From positions 1-11,989 of the forward strand of contig JAKLHH010000107.1 in NCBI GenBank assembly GCA_022710245.1: a stretch of 11,989 bases of DNA, given 5' to 3'. Below are positions 5,793 to 11,391 of the stretch, piece by piece. The stretch comes from Myxococcota bacterium. Lineage in GTDB: Bacteria; Myxococcota; Polyangia; GCA-2747355; JAKLHH01. Made by a program: the position numbers and the translations under genes. The notes below the pieces were generated by a model, which was given only the letters and a program-made list of their open reading frames with translations, ran no database searches and was not told where the DNA came from. Every line of letters starts with the position of its first letter. Position 1 is the first letter of the stretch.

Positions 5793-8117
5793 CTACGAGA
5801 GGGTCCCGCCGGCGTCCTGGATGAGGCCCTCCAGCGTCGCCAGGTCGATGCACTCGGTGCCGTACTCCCGCGCCTTGCGCGCCTTGGTCGAGCCGGAGTC
5901 GGGGTCGGCCATGACGAGGTAGGTGAGCCCCTTCGTCACGCGGTCGAGCACCGCGCCGCCGTTCTGCTGCACCAGCGCCTCGAGCTCGCTGCGCTTGCGC
6001 GGCTGCGCGCCGGTGAAGCAGACGCTCTTGCCGGCGAGCGCCGAGGAGCGCGCGACCGCCGCGCCGGCCGCCACCGGGGCAGGCTGCTTCGAGCCCTTGG
6101 CCCGCGCGGGCGGGGCCTCGTCCCCGTCGGCTCCCGCGGGCGCGCCGCCTCCCTCCGCGGCCGCGGCCGCGACGAGGGCGAGGAACGCCGCCTCGTCGAT
6201 GCACTCGGTGCCGTACTTGCGCGCCTTCTCGGCCTTGCTGGAGCCGGAGTTGGCGTCCGCCATCACCAGGTAGTTGAGCTCCTTGGTGACGGTGGCGAGC
6301 ACCTGCCCGCCGTGCTCCTCGACCATCCCCTCGTACTCCTTGCGCGGCCGGGAGAGCGCGCCGGTGAAGCAGAAGGTCCTGCCCGCCAGGCCACCGCCGG
6401 CGTGCGGCGCGACGGGGACCACGCCCACGGCGAGCAGCCGCACGATCTCCTCCCTGCGCGAGGCGAGGCCCGCGGCGACGGCCCTGGCGCGCATCGGCCC
6501 CATGCCCTTGAGCCCGGCCAGCTCCTCGGCGGAGACCGCGAGCACCTTGTCCAGCGTGTCGTAGCCGGCGCCGACGATCAGCTTCGCCGTCTCCAGCGCG
6601 AACTCGTCGATGCCCAGCGAGGCGAGGAACACGGGCAACGACAGCGGCAGCTTGGCGCGCAGGTTGTCGAGCACCTTCCTGGCGATCACCGGGCCGCGCC
6701 GCTCGAGCCTGGCGATCTGCTCCACCTCGAGCTTGTAGAGGTCCGCCGGCTCGCGCACGAGCTTCGCCTCCACCAGCTGCGCGATCAGCTTCTCGCCCCA
6801 CTCGTGGATGTCCTGCACGCCGACCCAGCGCTGGATCCGCCCCTCGACGAGCGCGCGGCAGTCGAGGTTGGTGCACACCAGGTACTCGCCGCGGCGCACG
6901 AGCTCGTGCTCGCACACCGCGCAGGTGGTGGGCGCGACGACGGTCTCGCCGTGCTTGACCACGACCTCCTCGAGGTGCGGGATGACGTCGTTGCGCCGCG
7001 AGACGAGCACCTCGTCGCCGACGCCGATGCCCAGCCGCTCGCAGTTGGAGGCGTTGTGCAGCACCACGGACTGCACCACGGCGCCGCCGAGCTCGACCGG
7101 CGCGACGGTGGCGATGGGCGTCACGCGGCCGGTGGGGCCGGTGTCCCACTCGATGGCCAGCACGGTGCTGATCTTGGCCATCGAGGCGAACTTGTAGGCC
7201 ACCGCGCCGCGCGGGCGGTCGGCGAGCTCGCCGAGCAGGTGCTGCGAGCGCATGTCGTTCGCGCGGACCACGAGGCCGTCGATCTCGTAGTCCAGCTGCG
7301 CGCGTCTGCGCGTCGCGTACTCCTTGTGGATCGCCAGCACGCCGTCCACGTCAGTGACCTTGAAGGTCGGCACGATCAGCCCGAGGTCGACGAGGCGCTG
7401 GTACTTCTGCTGCTCGGTCTCGTGCTCGCGGTCGCCCTCGATGTCGTAGAACATCACCGTCAGGTACTCGCACCCCTGACCGTCGAAGCGCTTGGAGGTG
7501 CCGGCGGCCTTGTTGCGCGGCGGGCTGTCGGAGCCGGGGAAGCCGCGCTTCAGGTCGGAGAGCTTGAGGATGATCTCGCCGCGGATCGAGACGGTGAGCG
7601 GCTCGGGGAGCTTCGCCGGCACGCCCTGCATCCGCCTCGCGTTGGGCGTGATGCGCTCGCCGATCTGGCCGTCGCCGCGCGTGATCGCCTCCACGAGCTT
7701 GCCGCGCTCGTAGTTCACGGCGAGCGACAGCCCGTCGAGCTTCTCGGTGACGAGGAGGTCCTTCGAGATCGGCGGCAGCTTGCTCTCCGCGCCCAGCTTC
7801 TCGCAGAGCGCGATCCACTGCCGGAACTCCGCCTCGCTCACCGCCTTGTTCAGCGAGCCCATGGGGATGGCGTGCCGCGCCTTCTCCCACTGGGTGACGA
7901 CCTCGCTCGCCGCGCGCGGCGGCGCCCCGATGCTCTGCAGGAGCTCGTGGTCGGGGGCGAGCCCGCGCAGCTCGTCCTCGAGCGCGTCGTACGCGGCGTC
8001 CGAGACGAGGGGCTGGCCGTTGTAGTAGGCGTCCTTGTAGGTGCGCAGGAGCGCCGCCAGCTCGGTGACGCGGTCCCCGGCGCCGCCCTTCTTCGACTGC
8101 TTCTTGGAGGTGGCCAT
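5793..8117 (-). CDS. ligA: NAD+-dependent DNA ligase (LigA family) with two BRCT domains
   Basis: Seals nicks in duplex DNA using NAD+. It is 774 residues, against roughly 650-720 for typical LigA. In order: a Lys/Ser-rich tail (1-14); the NAD+-binding Ia region (SDAAYD; Y31, D40, Y43, D44); the adenylation domain with EKLDG (K126 nucleophile), TRGDG (146-150), RGE (179-181), PRNKAAG (200-206), EIDGLVV (278-284) and AYKF (307-310); the OB fold with LHNAS and RNDVIP (376-380); a four-cysteine zinc finger (C399, C402, C415, C420); helix-hairpin-helix repeats (about 425-565); BRCT 1 (577-649); an Ala/Pro/Lys linker; and BRCT 2 (694-766). All catalytic residues are present. The sequence departs from typical LigA at several usually fixed places (PRNKAAGTSKRFDG, PRGAVAYKF), so it may be a second, divergent paralogue. 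ATG 8117 is chosen because homology begins soon after it. No Shine-Dalgarno site is visible, and upstream in-frame sequence looks non-coding. Confidence 0.93.
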   Translation of the reverse strand: MATSKKQSKKGGAGDRVTELAALLRTYKDAYYNGQPLVSDAAYDALEDELRGLAPDHELLQSIGAPPRAASEVVTQWEKARHAIPMGSLNKAVSEAEFRQWIALCEKLGAESKLPPISKDLLVTEKLDGLSLAVNYERGKLVEAITRGDGQIGERITPNARRMQGVPAKLPEPLTVSIRGEIILKLSDLKRGFPGSDSPPRNKAAGTSKRFDGQGCEYLTVMFYDIEGDREHETEQQKYQRLVDLGLIVPTFKVTDVDGVLAIHKEYATRRRAQLDYEIDGLVVRANDMRSQHLLGELADRPRGAVAYKFASMAKISTVLAIEWDTGPTGRVTPIATVAPVELGGAVVQSVVLHNASNCERLGIGVGDEVLVSRRNDVIPHLEEVVVKHGETVVAPTTCAVCEHELVRRGEYLVCTNLDCRALVEGRIQRWVGVQDIHEWGEKLIAQLVEAKLVREPADLYKLEVEQIARLERRGPVIARKVLDNLRAKLPLSLPVFLASLGIDEFALETAKLIVGAGYDTLDKVLAVSAEELAGLKGMGPMRARAVAAGLASRREEIVRLLAVGVVPVAPHAGGGLAGRTFCFTGALSRPRKEYEGMVEEHGGQVLATVTKELNYLVMADANSGSSKAEKARKYGTECIDEAAFLALVAAAAAEGGGAPAGADGDEAPPARAKGSKQPAPVAAGAAVARSSALAGKSVCFTGAQPRKRSELEALVQQNGGAVLDRVTKGLTYLVMADPDSGSTKARKAREYGTECIDLATLEGLIQDAGGTLS
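5820..6038 (-). repeat. Second copy of duplicated BRCT-coding segment
   Basis: This segment encodes BRCT 2 of the ligase (residues 694-766). It aligns without gaps to the segment at 6171-6389, offset by exactly 351 bp (117 codons). About 44 of 73 residues are identical. A 23-nt string is exact in both copies (5844-5866 and 6195-6217), covering the codons for the YGTECID motif. Confidence 0.85.
6171..6389 (-). repeat. First copy of duplicated BRCT-coding segment
   Basis: This encodes BRCT 1 of the ligase (residues 577-649), the position where ordinary LigA carries its single BRCT domain. It is the likely parent of the copy at 5820-6038. Both keep CFTGA, the GG turn, VTK, YLVMAD and YGTECID. 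Confidence 0.85.
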
Positions 8118-8161
8118 GCCGGAGAGGGTAGCGCAGTCGCCGGGCCGATTGGAAGCCCGTC

Positions 8162-8221
8162 GGCGAGGCAGGTCACAAGCTGGCGAGGCAGGTCTCAAGC
8201 TGGCGAGGCAGGACTCAAGCT
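8162..8221. repeat. Three tandem 20-bp repeats
   Basis: Units lie at 8162-8181, 8182-8201 and 8202-8221. Each starts GGCGAGGCAGG and ends TCAAGCT or ACAAGCT, with differences only near positions 12-14 of the unit. The array sits between divergent genes. It could be a multi-site operator or a slippage product. Two turns of DNA per unit (20 bp) would put bound proteins on about the same face. Confidence 0.9.
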
Positions 8222-8300
8222 CCCGCCTCCGCTGCCGTTGGATCGCTGTGGATGCTGTCGGCGGTCGGGCGCCGCGAGCAGCGCCGCTCGTCCCCGGCAG

Positions 8301-8308
8301 AGGAGGAG
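8301..8308 (+). promoter_or_regulatory. Strong Shine-Dalgarno site AGGAGGAG
   Basis: AGGAGGAG ends 2 nt before ATG 8311 (its GGAGG core is 4 nt away). It fixes the glycosyltransferase start at 8311 and not at the earlier in-frame codons back to 8041, which translate as low-quality sequence. Confidence 0.75.
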
Positions 8309-8310
8309 CC

Positions 8311-9150
8311 ATGCAGCCGACCCCGCAACCCCTGCCGCATGGCCTCTCGGCGGCGCTCATCGTCCGCGACGCCGAGAGGTTCTTGCCGGCGTGCCTCGAC
8401 TCCGCCAGGGACCTGGTTGACGAGATCGTCGTGGTCGACACCGGCTCGAGCGACCGCTCCCTGGCCATCGCCTGCGAGCGGGGCTGCCGCACCTTCGAGC
8501 TCCCCTGGACCGACGACTTCTCGGCGGCCAGGAACTTCGCGCTGCAGCAGGCCAGGTTCTCCTGGATCCTGAGCCTCGACGCCGACGAGGTGATCGCGGA
8601 TCCGGCGGCCGGCGAGAAGCTCCGACGGGCGTGCTCGCAGCCGGCGAGCCCCGCGTACATCATCTACCAGGACAACCTCCTCGACTCGGGCCGCGTCGAG
8701 GAGGTGCCGGTGCTGCGCCTCTTCTGGAACCACACGTCGATCTACTTCCGCAACCCGGTGCACGAGAGCATCGGCGAGGCGCTCCTCGAGACCTGGCCCG
8801 CCTACGTCCCGCCGACGGTGGACCTGCACCTGCGACACTACGGGCACCTGCGCGCCAACGCTCGCGGCAAGCACGAGCGGAACCTCGCGCTCCTGCGCCG
8901 CTGGGTGGCCGAGCACCCGGAGAACATCTACGCCAGGTACAAGCTGGGCATGACCCTGCGGGAGGTCCAGCAGGGCGAGGCTGGCCTGCGACAGCTCAGC
9001 GAGACCTTCCGCCTCTTCGACCAGTGCAAGGACCGCGGCACCTACCCCTTCATCCACACCTTCGCCCGCACCTACTACGGGGACCTCCGCGCCCACGGAC
9101 GGCAGCGGGAGGCCGAGGTGTTCCGCGAGCGGGCCGAGAGCTGGCGCTGA
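8311..9150 (+). CDS. Family 2 glycosyltransferase
   Basis: Predicted GT-A fold glycosyltransferase, 279 residues, no membrane segment. Motifs in order: LIVRDAERFLPACLDS (16-31), the nucleotide-sugar strand EIVVVDTGSSD (38-48), the subgroup signature WTDDFSAARNFAL (66-78), and SLDADE (88-93) supplying the metal- and donor-binding aspartates. A VHESIG segment and LRHYGHL follow, then a helical C-terminus resembling tetratricopeptide repeats (KHERNLALLRRWV, IYARYKLGMTL). This layout is shared with a large group of bacterial GT2 proteins that includes the SunS-type S-glycosyltransferases, but acceptors in the group vary, so no substrate is assigned. The gene lies 73 bp upstream of the AgmX-like membrane protein on the same strand, so the two may be co-transcribed. 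It would act in the cytoplasm on an envelope glycan, lipid or protein. Confidence 0.88.
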   Translation: MQPTPQPLPHGLSAALIVRDAERFLPACLDSARDLVDEIVVVDTGSSDRSLAIACERGCRTFELPWTDDFSAARNFALQQARFSWILSLDADEVIADPAAGEKLRRACSQPASPAYIIYQDNLLDSGRVEEVPVLRLFWNHTSIYFRNPVHESIGEALLETWPAYVPPTVDLHLRHYGHLRANARGKHERNLALLRRWVAEHPENIYARYKLGMTLREVQQGEAGLRQLSETFRLFDQCKDRGTYPFIHTFARTYYGDLRAHGRQREAEVFRERAESWR

Positions 9151-9194
9151 GAGCTCGCGAGGGCGAGGAACTCGGCGCGCGAGAGGCTGTCCCA

Positions 9195-9217
9195 CCTCGT
9201 GCGACCACACGACGAGG
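9195..9217 (+). promoter_or_regulatory. Hairpin covering the ribosome site of the AgmX-like gene
   Basis: CCTCGT (9195-9200) can pair exactly with ACGAGG (9212-9217) around an 11-nt loop. The right arm contains the GAGG that lies 6 nt before ATG 9224, so folding would mask the ribosome site. A 6-bp stem is weak evidence in GC-rich DNA. Confidence 0.25.
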
Positions 9218-9223
9218 CGGCAG

Positions 9224-10450
9224 ATGGAGAGAGCGACAGTCTGGGTCACCACGCGGCTCGGCGAGTCCGTCGAGGCCCGCCAGCTCGTCGCCCCCTCGCC
9301 CCTCGGCCCGCTCCTCCTCGCCGCCGCCGGGAGCCTGCTCGGGATCGGCGGCGGCCTCGCGCTCCTCGCCGGGCGCTGGGTCCCCGGCGCCGTCCTCGCC
9401 GCGTCCTGCCTGATCGTGTGGCTGCTGCGCCGGAGCCTGGTCGCCCGCGCGGCGCGCGGGGCCCGGCTGCTCCTCGGGGCGAGCGATGGGCTCGAGGGCG
9501 CGCTGCGGGTGAGCGTGCCCGCGACCAGCGAGGCGCCCTGGCCGCTCGTGGAGGTGCGCGCCGGCGAGGTGCTGCTGCGGGTGCCGCCGGACCTCCGCGC
9601 CGAGCTCACCGTCGACGACGCGCCGGTCGACCTGCCCGCGCCCTATCGGGCCGGGGCGCGGCCCGCCGTCCGGCTGCCCGCGGGCGGCCGCGCGGCGCTG
9701 CGCCTCGACGGTCAGGCGTGCATCGTCCTCGAGCGCGTCCGGCCTCAGCTGCGCTCGCGGCGAGCGCTCGATGGGCGCCTCTGGCGCGTGCTCGGCGCCT
9801 CGGCCGGGGTGCACCTGCTCGTCGTGGGTCTCTGCTTCGCGCTCCCGCCGGGGCCGCTGGAGCTGCCGGTGAAGGCGCCGGTGCCGCGCCGCACCTGTGG
9901 CGAGTGCCCCGAGGTGCCGGTGAGCGACGAGATCCCGTGCTGGCTCGGCTGCCCGCGTCCCCACCGCCACGGCGCGATCCGGAGACAGCTCAAGGGCATC
10001 CCTGCTCGCCAGCTGGCGCAGCGGGCCGACCGTCGCCCCGACGTGCCGGCCTGGCCGGACTGGATGGAGTGGATGGAGTGGGTGGACTCCGAGGCGGTGC
10101 CCCCGCCGCTCTTCTCCCGCTGGGTCGCCATCTGGAAGGGGCCCTTCGCGCCCGCGTGCCTCAACCCGTACGCGCTCAGCTTGGAGGTCGACACCCGGCT
10201 GAGCCAGCTGCGCCGCTGCTATCAGAGTCGGAGCGCCAGGCGCGATGAGCGACTGCAGGTGAGCCTCGAGATCGGTGACGGCGGCGCGCTCTCGGGGCTG
10301 CAGGTCCACTCCAGCGACAGCGACCTGATGGAGTGCGTCAGCGTGGCGGCGAGGCGCTGGCGCTTCGAGGCGCACGACGCGGGCTGCTGGTTCTCGCGCA
10401 CCTTCACGGTGCACGACGCCGTGATCACCTGGCGCGACTGGTACGACTGA
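9224..10450 (+). CDS. Membrane protein with AgmX/PglI-type (TonB-like) C-terminal domain
   Basis: Predicted inner-membrane protein, 408 residues. Two hydrophobic segments lie near the N-terminus (about 27-49 and 53-69), a soluble beta-rich part follows (about 90-175), then a third membrane segment (about 187-208). The Pro-rich region after it has four cysteines (C225, C228, C239, C243). A short W-x-acidic repeat runs at 277-288 (WPD WME WME WVD). The end (about 322-397) matches the AgmX/PglI C-terminal domain: LRRCYQ, GDGGALSGLQVHSS, then CVSVAARRWRF. The family's usual paired cysteines are present (C332, C371). In myxobacteria this domain occurs in gliding-related and TonB-like proteins thought to span the periplasm; the role here is not known. 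The start is ATG 9224 with GAGG 6 nt upstream. It may share a transcript with the upstream glycosyltransferase. Confidence 0.75.
   Translation: MERATVWVTTRLGESVEARQLVAPSPLGPLLLAAAGSLLGIGGGLALLAGRWVPGAVLAASCLIVWLLRRSLVARAARGARLLLGASDGLEGALRVSVPATSEAPWPLVEVRAGEVLLRVPPDLRAELTVDDAPVDLPAPYRAGARPAVRLPAGGRAALRLDGQACIVLERVRPQLRSRRALDGRLWRVLGASAGVHLLVVGLCFALPPGPLELPVKAPVPRRTCGECPEVPVSDEIPCWLGCPRPHRHGAIRRQLKGIPARQLAQRADRRPDVPAWPDWMEWMEWVDSEAVPPPLFSRWVAIWKGPFAPACLNPYALSLEVDTRLSQLRRCYQSRSARRDERLQVSLEIGDGGALSGLQVHSSDSDLMECVSVAARRWRFEAHDAGCWFSRTFTVHDAVITWRDWYD
10052..10087 (+). repeat. Four 9-bp in-frame units encoding W-x-acidic triplets
   Basis: TGGCCGGAC, TGGATGGAG, TGGATGGAG and TGGGTGGAC lie head to tail inside the AgmX-like gene. 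The middle two are identical. They encode four Trp-x-Asp/Glu triplets between the cysteine cluster and the PPPL motif. Confidence 0.85.
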
Positions 10451-10466
10451 GACGACCGAGACGGAC

Positions 10467-10499
10467 TGGCTGGATCCCGAGATGGTGCCCCCGCCGCTC
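10467..10499 (+). other. Echo of the AgmX-like gene after its stop codon
   Basis: In the gap after the stop, 10467-10499 translates as WLDPEMVPPPL. Inside the gene, 10079-10111 encodes WVDSEAVPPPL, and the two share an exact 16-nt string (10096-10111 and 10484-10499). The second lies in a different reading frame from the gene. It may be a remnant of a partial duplication, or chance similarity between GC-rich stretches. Confidence 0.4.
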
Positions 10500-10509
10500 C
10501 CGGTGGGGG
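10488..10509 (+). terminator. Candidate GC-rich hairpin terminator in a convergent gap
   Basis: CCCCCGCCG (10488-10496) and CGGTGGGGG (10501-10509) form a 9-bp stem with one G-U pair and a 4-nt loop. It lies 38 nt after the AgmX-like stop and 39 nt after the end of the convergent outer-membrane gene. No T-run follows on either strand, so termination is only a possibility. Confidence 0.35.
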
Positions 10510-10547
10510 ACCCGATCATCGACCAGGGCGAGCGCGCAGCGTGCGGA

Positions 10548-11279
10548 TCACTGTCCCGGCGGAGGCGCGGCCGGAGGCGGCGGCGCGCCCGGAGGCGGCG
10601 CGCCGGGGACAGGCGTCATCGGTGCGAGCGGCTGCGCCGGCGGAGGCGGCGGGCGGCGCTTGCCCCAGCTCCGCCAGCCGATGTTGAAGGTGAGGTAGTT
10701 CTGGGAGACATCCAGCGTCTGCGCGTTCCCGATCGTCTGCCGCACCACGATCCCGGCCGCGATGAGCGCGTGATAGCTGACCGAGAGCCGGAAGGCGCCG
10801 AGCTCGATGCCGATCTCGGGCGAGAGGCCGAACACCCAGCCCGCCCTCTGGTCGATGCCGGCGCTCCCCACCGTCTCGGCGGCGATGTCGTAGGTGCCGA
10901 TGGCAAACCCGACGAAGGGCCGGATCGGCGAGTGGAGCGGGTAGAACTCCACCTTCGCGAGGAGCGGCACGACCGCGCCCACGCTCATCGAGACGGAGCT
11001 CCCGGTGCTGTTGATCGAGCCGCCGCCGTAGATGGTGACGCCCGTCTGCAGCCCGACCGAGAGCTGGTCGAGGATCATGAACTTGGGCTCCAGCATCAGC
11101 CCACCACCGTAGCCGCCCGGGCCGTGCGTGTAGGCGAAGTGGAAGCTGGTGTCCAGGCGGAAGAGCTGATAGTTCTTCGATGCCGCTGCTGGGCTGGCGT
11201 GCAGCAGCAAGAGCGTGATGGCGCCAACCAGCGCCCCCGCCCAGACCCTCCGGAGAAGCTCTCCTCGCCTCTTCTGCAT
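10548..11279 (-). CDS. Outer-membrane beta-barrel protein with Pro-rich C-terminal tail
   Basis: Predicted outer-membrane protein, 243 residues, function unknown. A signal peptide (KRR start, hydrophobic core about 13-27) ends near AAAS (31-34). From about 38 to 205 the sequence alternates polar and hydrophobic residues with many Gly, Tyr and Phe, as in small (about 8-strand) barrels. Examples are FHFAYTHGPGGYGGGLML, FVGFAIGTY and YLTFNIGWRSW. The usual aromatic end of the last strand is here internal (W205), followed by KRR and a 35-residue Pro/Ala/Gly tail. In an 8-strand barrel that tail would lie in the periplasm, perhaps touching peptidoglycan or a partner. The start is ATG 11279 with AGGAGG 6 nt upstream. 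It converges with the AgmX-like gene, and follows the partial gene at the right edge on the same strand after 112 bp with its own candidate promoter. Confidence 0.8.
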   Translation of the reverse strand: MQKRRGELLRRVWAGALVGAITLLLLHASPAAASKNYQLFRLDTSFHFAYTHGPGGYGGGLMLEPKFMILDQLSVGLQTGVTIYGGGSINSTGSSVSMSVGAVVPLLAKVEFYPLHSPIRPFVGFAIGTYDIAAETVGSAGIDQRAGWVFGLSPEIGIELGAFRLSVSYHALIAAGIVVRQTIGNAQTLDVSQNYLTFNIGWRSWGKRRPPPPPAQPLAPMTPVPGAPPPGAPPPPAAPPPGQ

Positions 11280-11285
11280 GAACTG

Positions 11286-11291
11286 CCTCCT
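11286..11291 (-). promoter_or_regulatory. Shine-Dalgarno site AGGAGG
   Basis: A perfect AGGAGG lies 6 nt before ATG 11279 and fixes the outer-membrane protein start, which also gives a standard signal peptide. Confidence 0.75.
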
Positions 11292-11306
11292 GGCTGTTGT
11301 GCGCTG

Positions 11307-11334
11307 ATCCTAGTTCGGCAGGTCCGCACCGCAA
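11307..11334 (-). promoter_or_regulatory. Candidate sigma-70-type promoter for the outer-membrane protein
   Basis: On the minus strand TTGCGG (11334-11329) and TAGGAT (11312-11307) are separated by 16 nt and lie just upstream of the ribosome site. Each hexamer matches the consensus at only 3-4 positions, so support is modest. Position and spacing are right for a short leader. Confidence 0.3.
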
Positions 11335-11356
11335 GATAAGTCGGTGCGCCTCGCGT

Positions 11357-11390
11357 GCACGGCGCCGTGCGACGAGGCGCCCGCGGGCGC
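11357..11390. terminator. Two adjacent perfect 14-bp palindromes after the partial gene
   Basis: GCACGGCGCCGTGC (11357-11370) and GCGCCCGCGGGCGC (11377-11390) are each perfectly self-complementary and separated by 6 nt. The second begins 1 nt beyond the stop of the right-edge gene. As RNA they could fold into small hairpins and slow polymerase, but no U-run follows. As DNA they could be sites for a dimeric protein. Confidence 0.35.
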
Positions 11391-11391
11391 G

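Larger units (their letters stand above)
8118..8310. other. Divergent intergenic region between the ligase and family 2 glycosyltransferase genes
   Basis: These 193 bp separate two genes transcribed away from each other, so promoters for both should lie here. No convincing -35/-10 pair could be assigned in either direction. The ligase side lacks a Shine-Dalgarno site. The glycosyltransferase side ends in a strong AGGAGGAG (8301-8308). The centre holds three tandem 20-bp repeats. Confidence 0.5.

Noticed and set aside
8162..8221. CRISPR array
   Set aside because: The units are directly adjacent with no unique spacers and only three copies.
6312..8420. 702-residue open frame on the plus strand opposite the ligase
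   Set aside because: The product is a His/Ala/Val-rich low-complexity sequence produced by third-position G/C bias in the ligase gene. The ligase motifs on the minus strand are decisive.
8118..8663. N-terminal extension of the ligase to 8663
   Set aside because: The extra 182 residues have no resemblance to ligases and run antisense into the family 2 glycosyltransferase gene.
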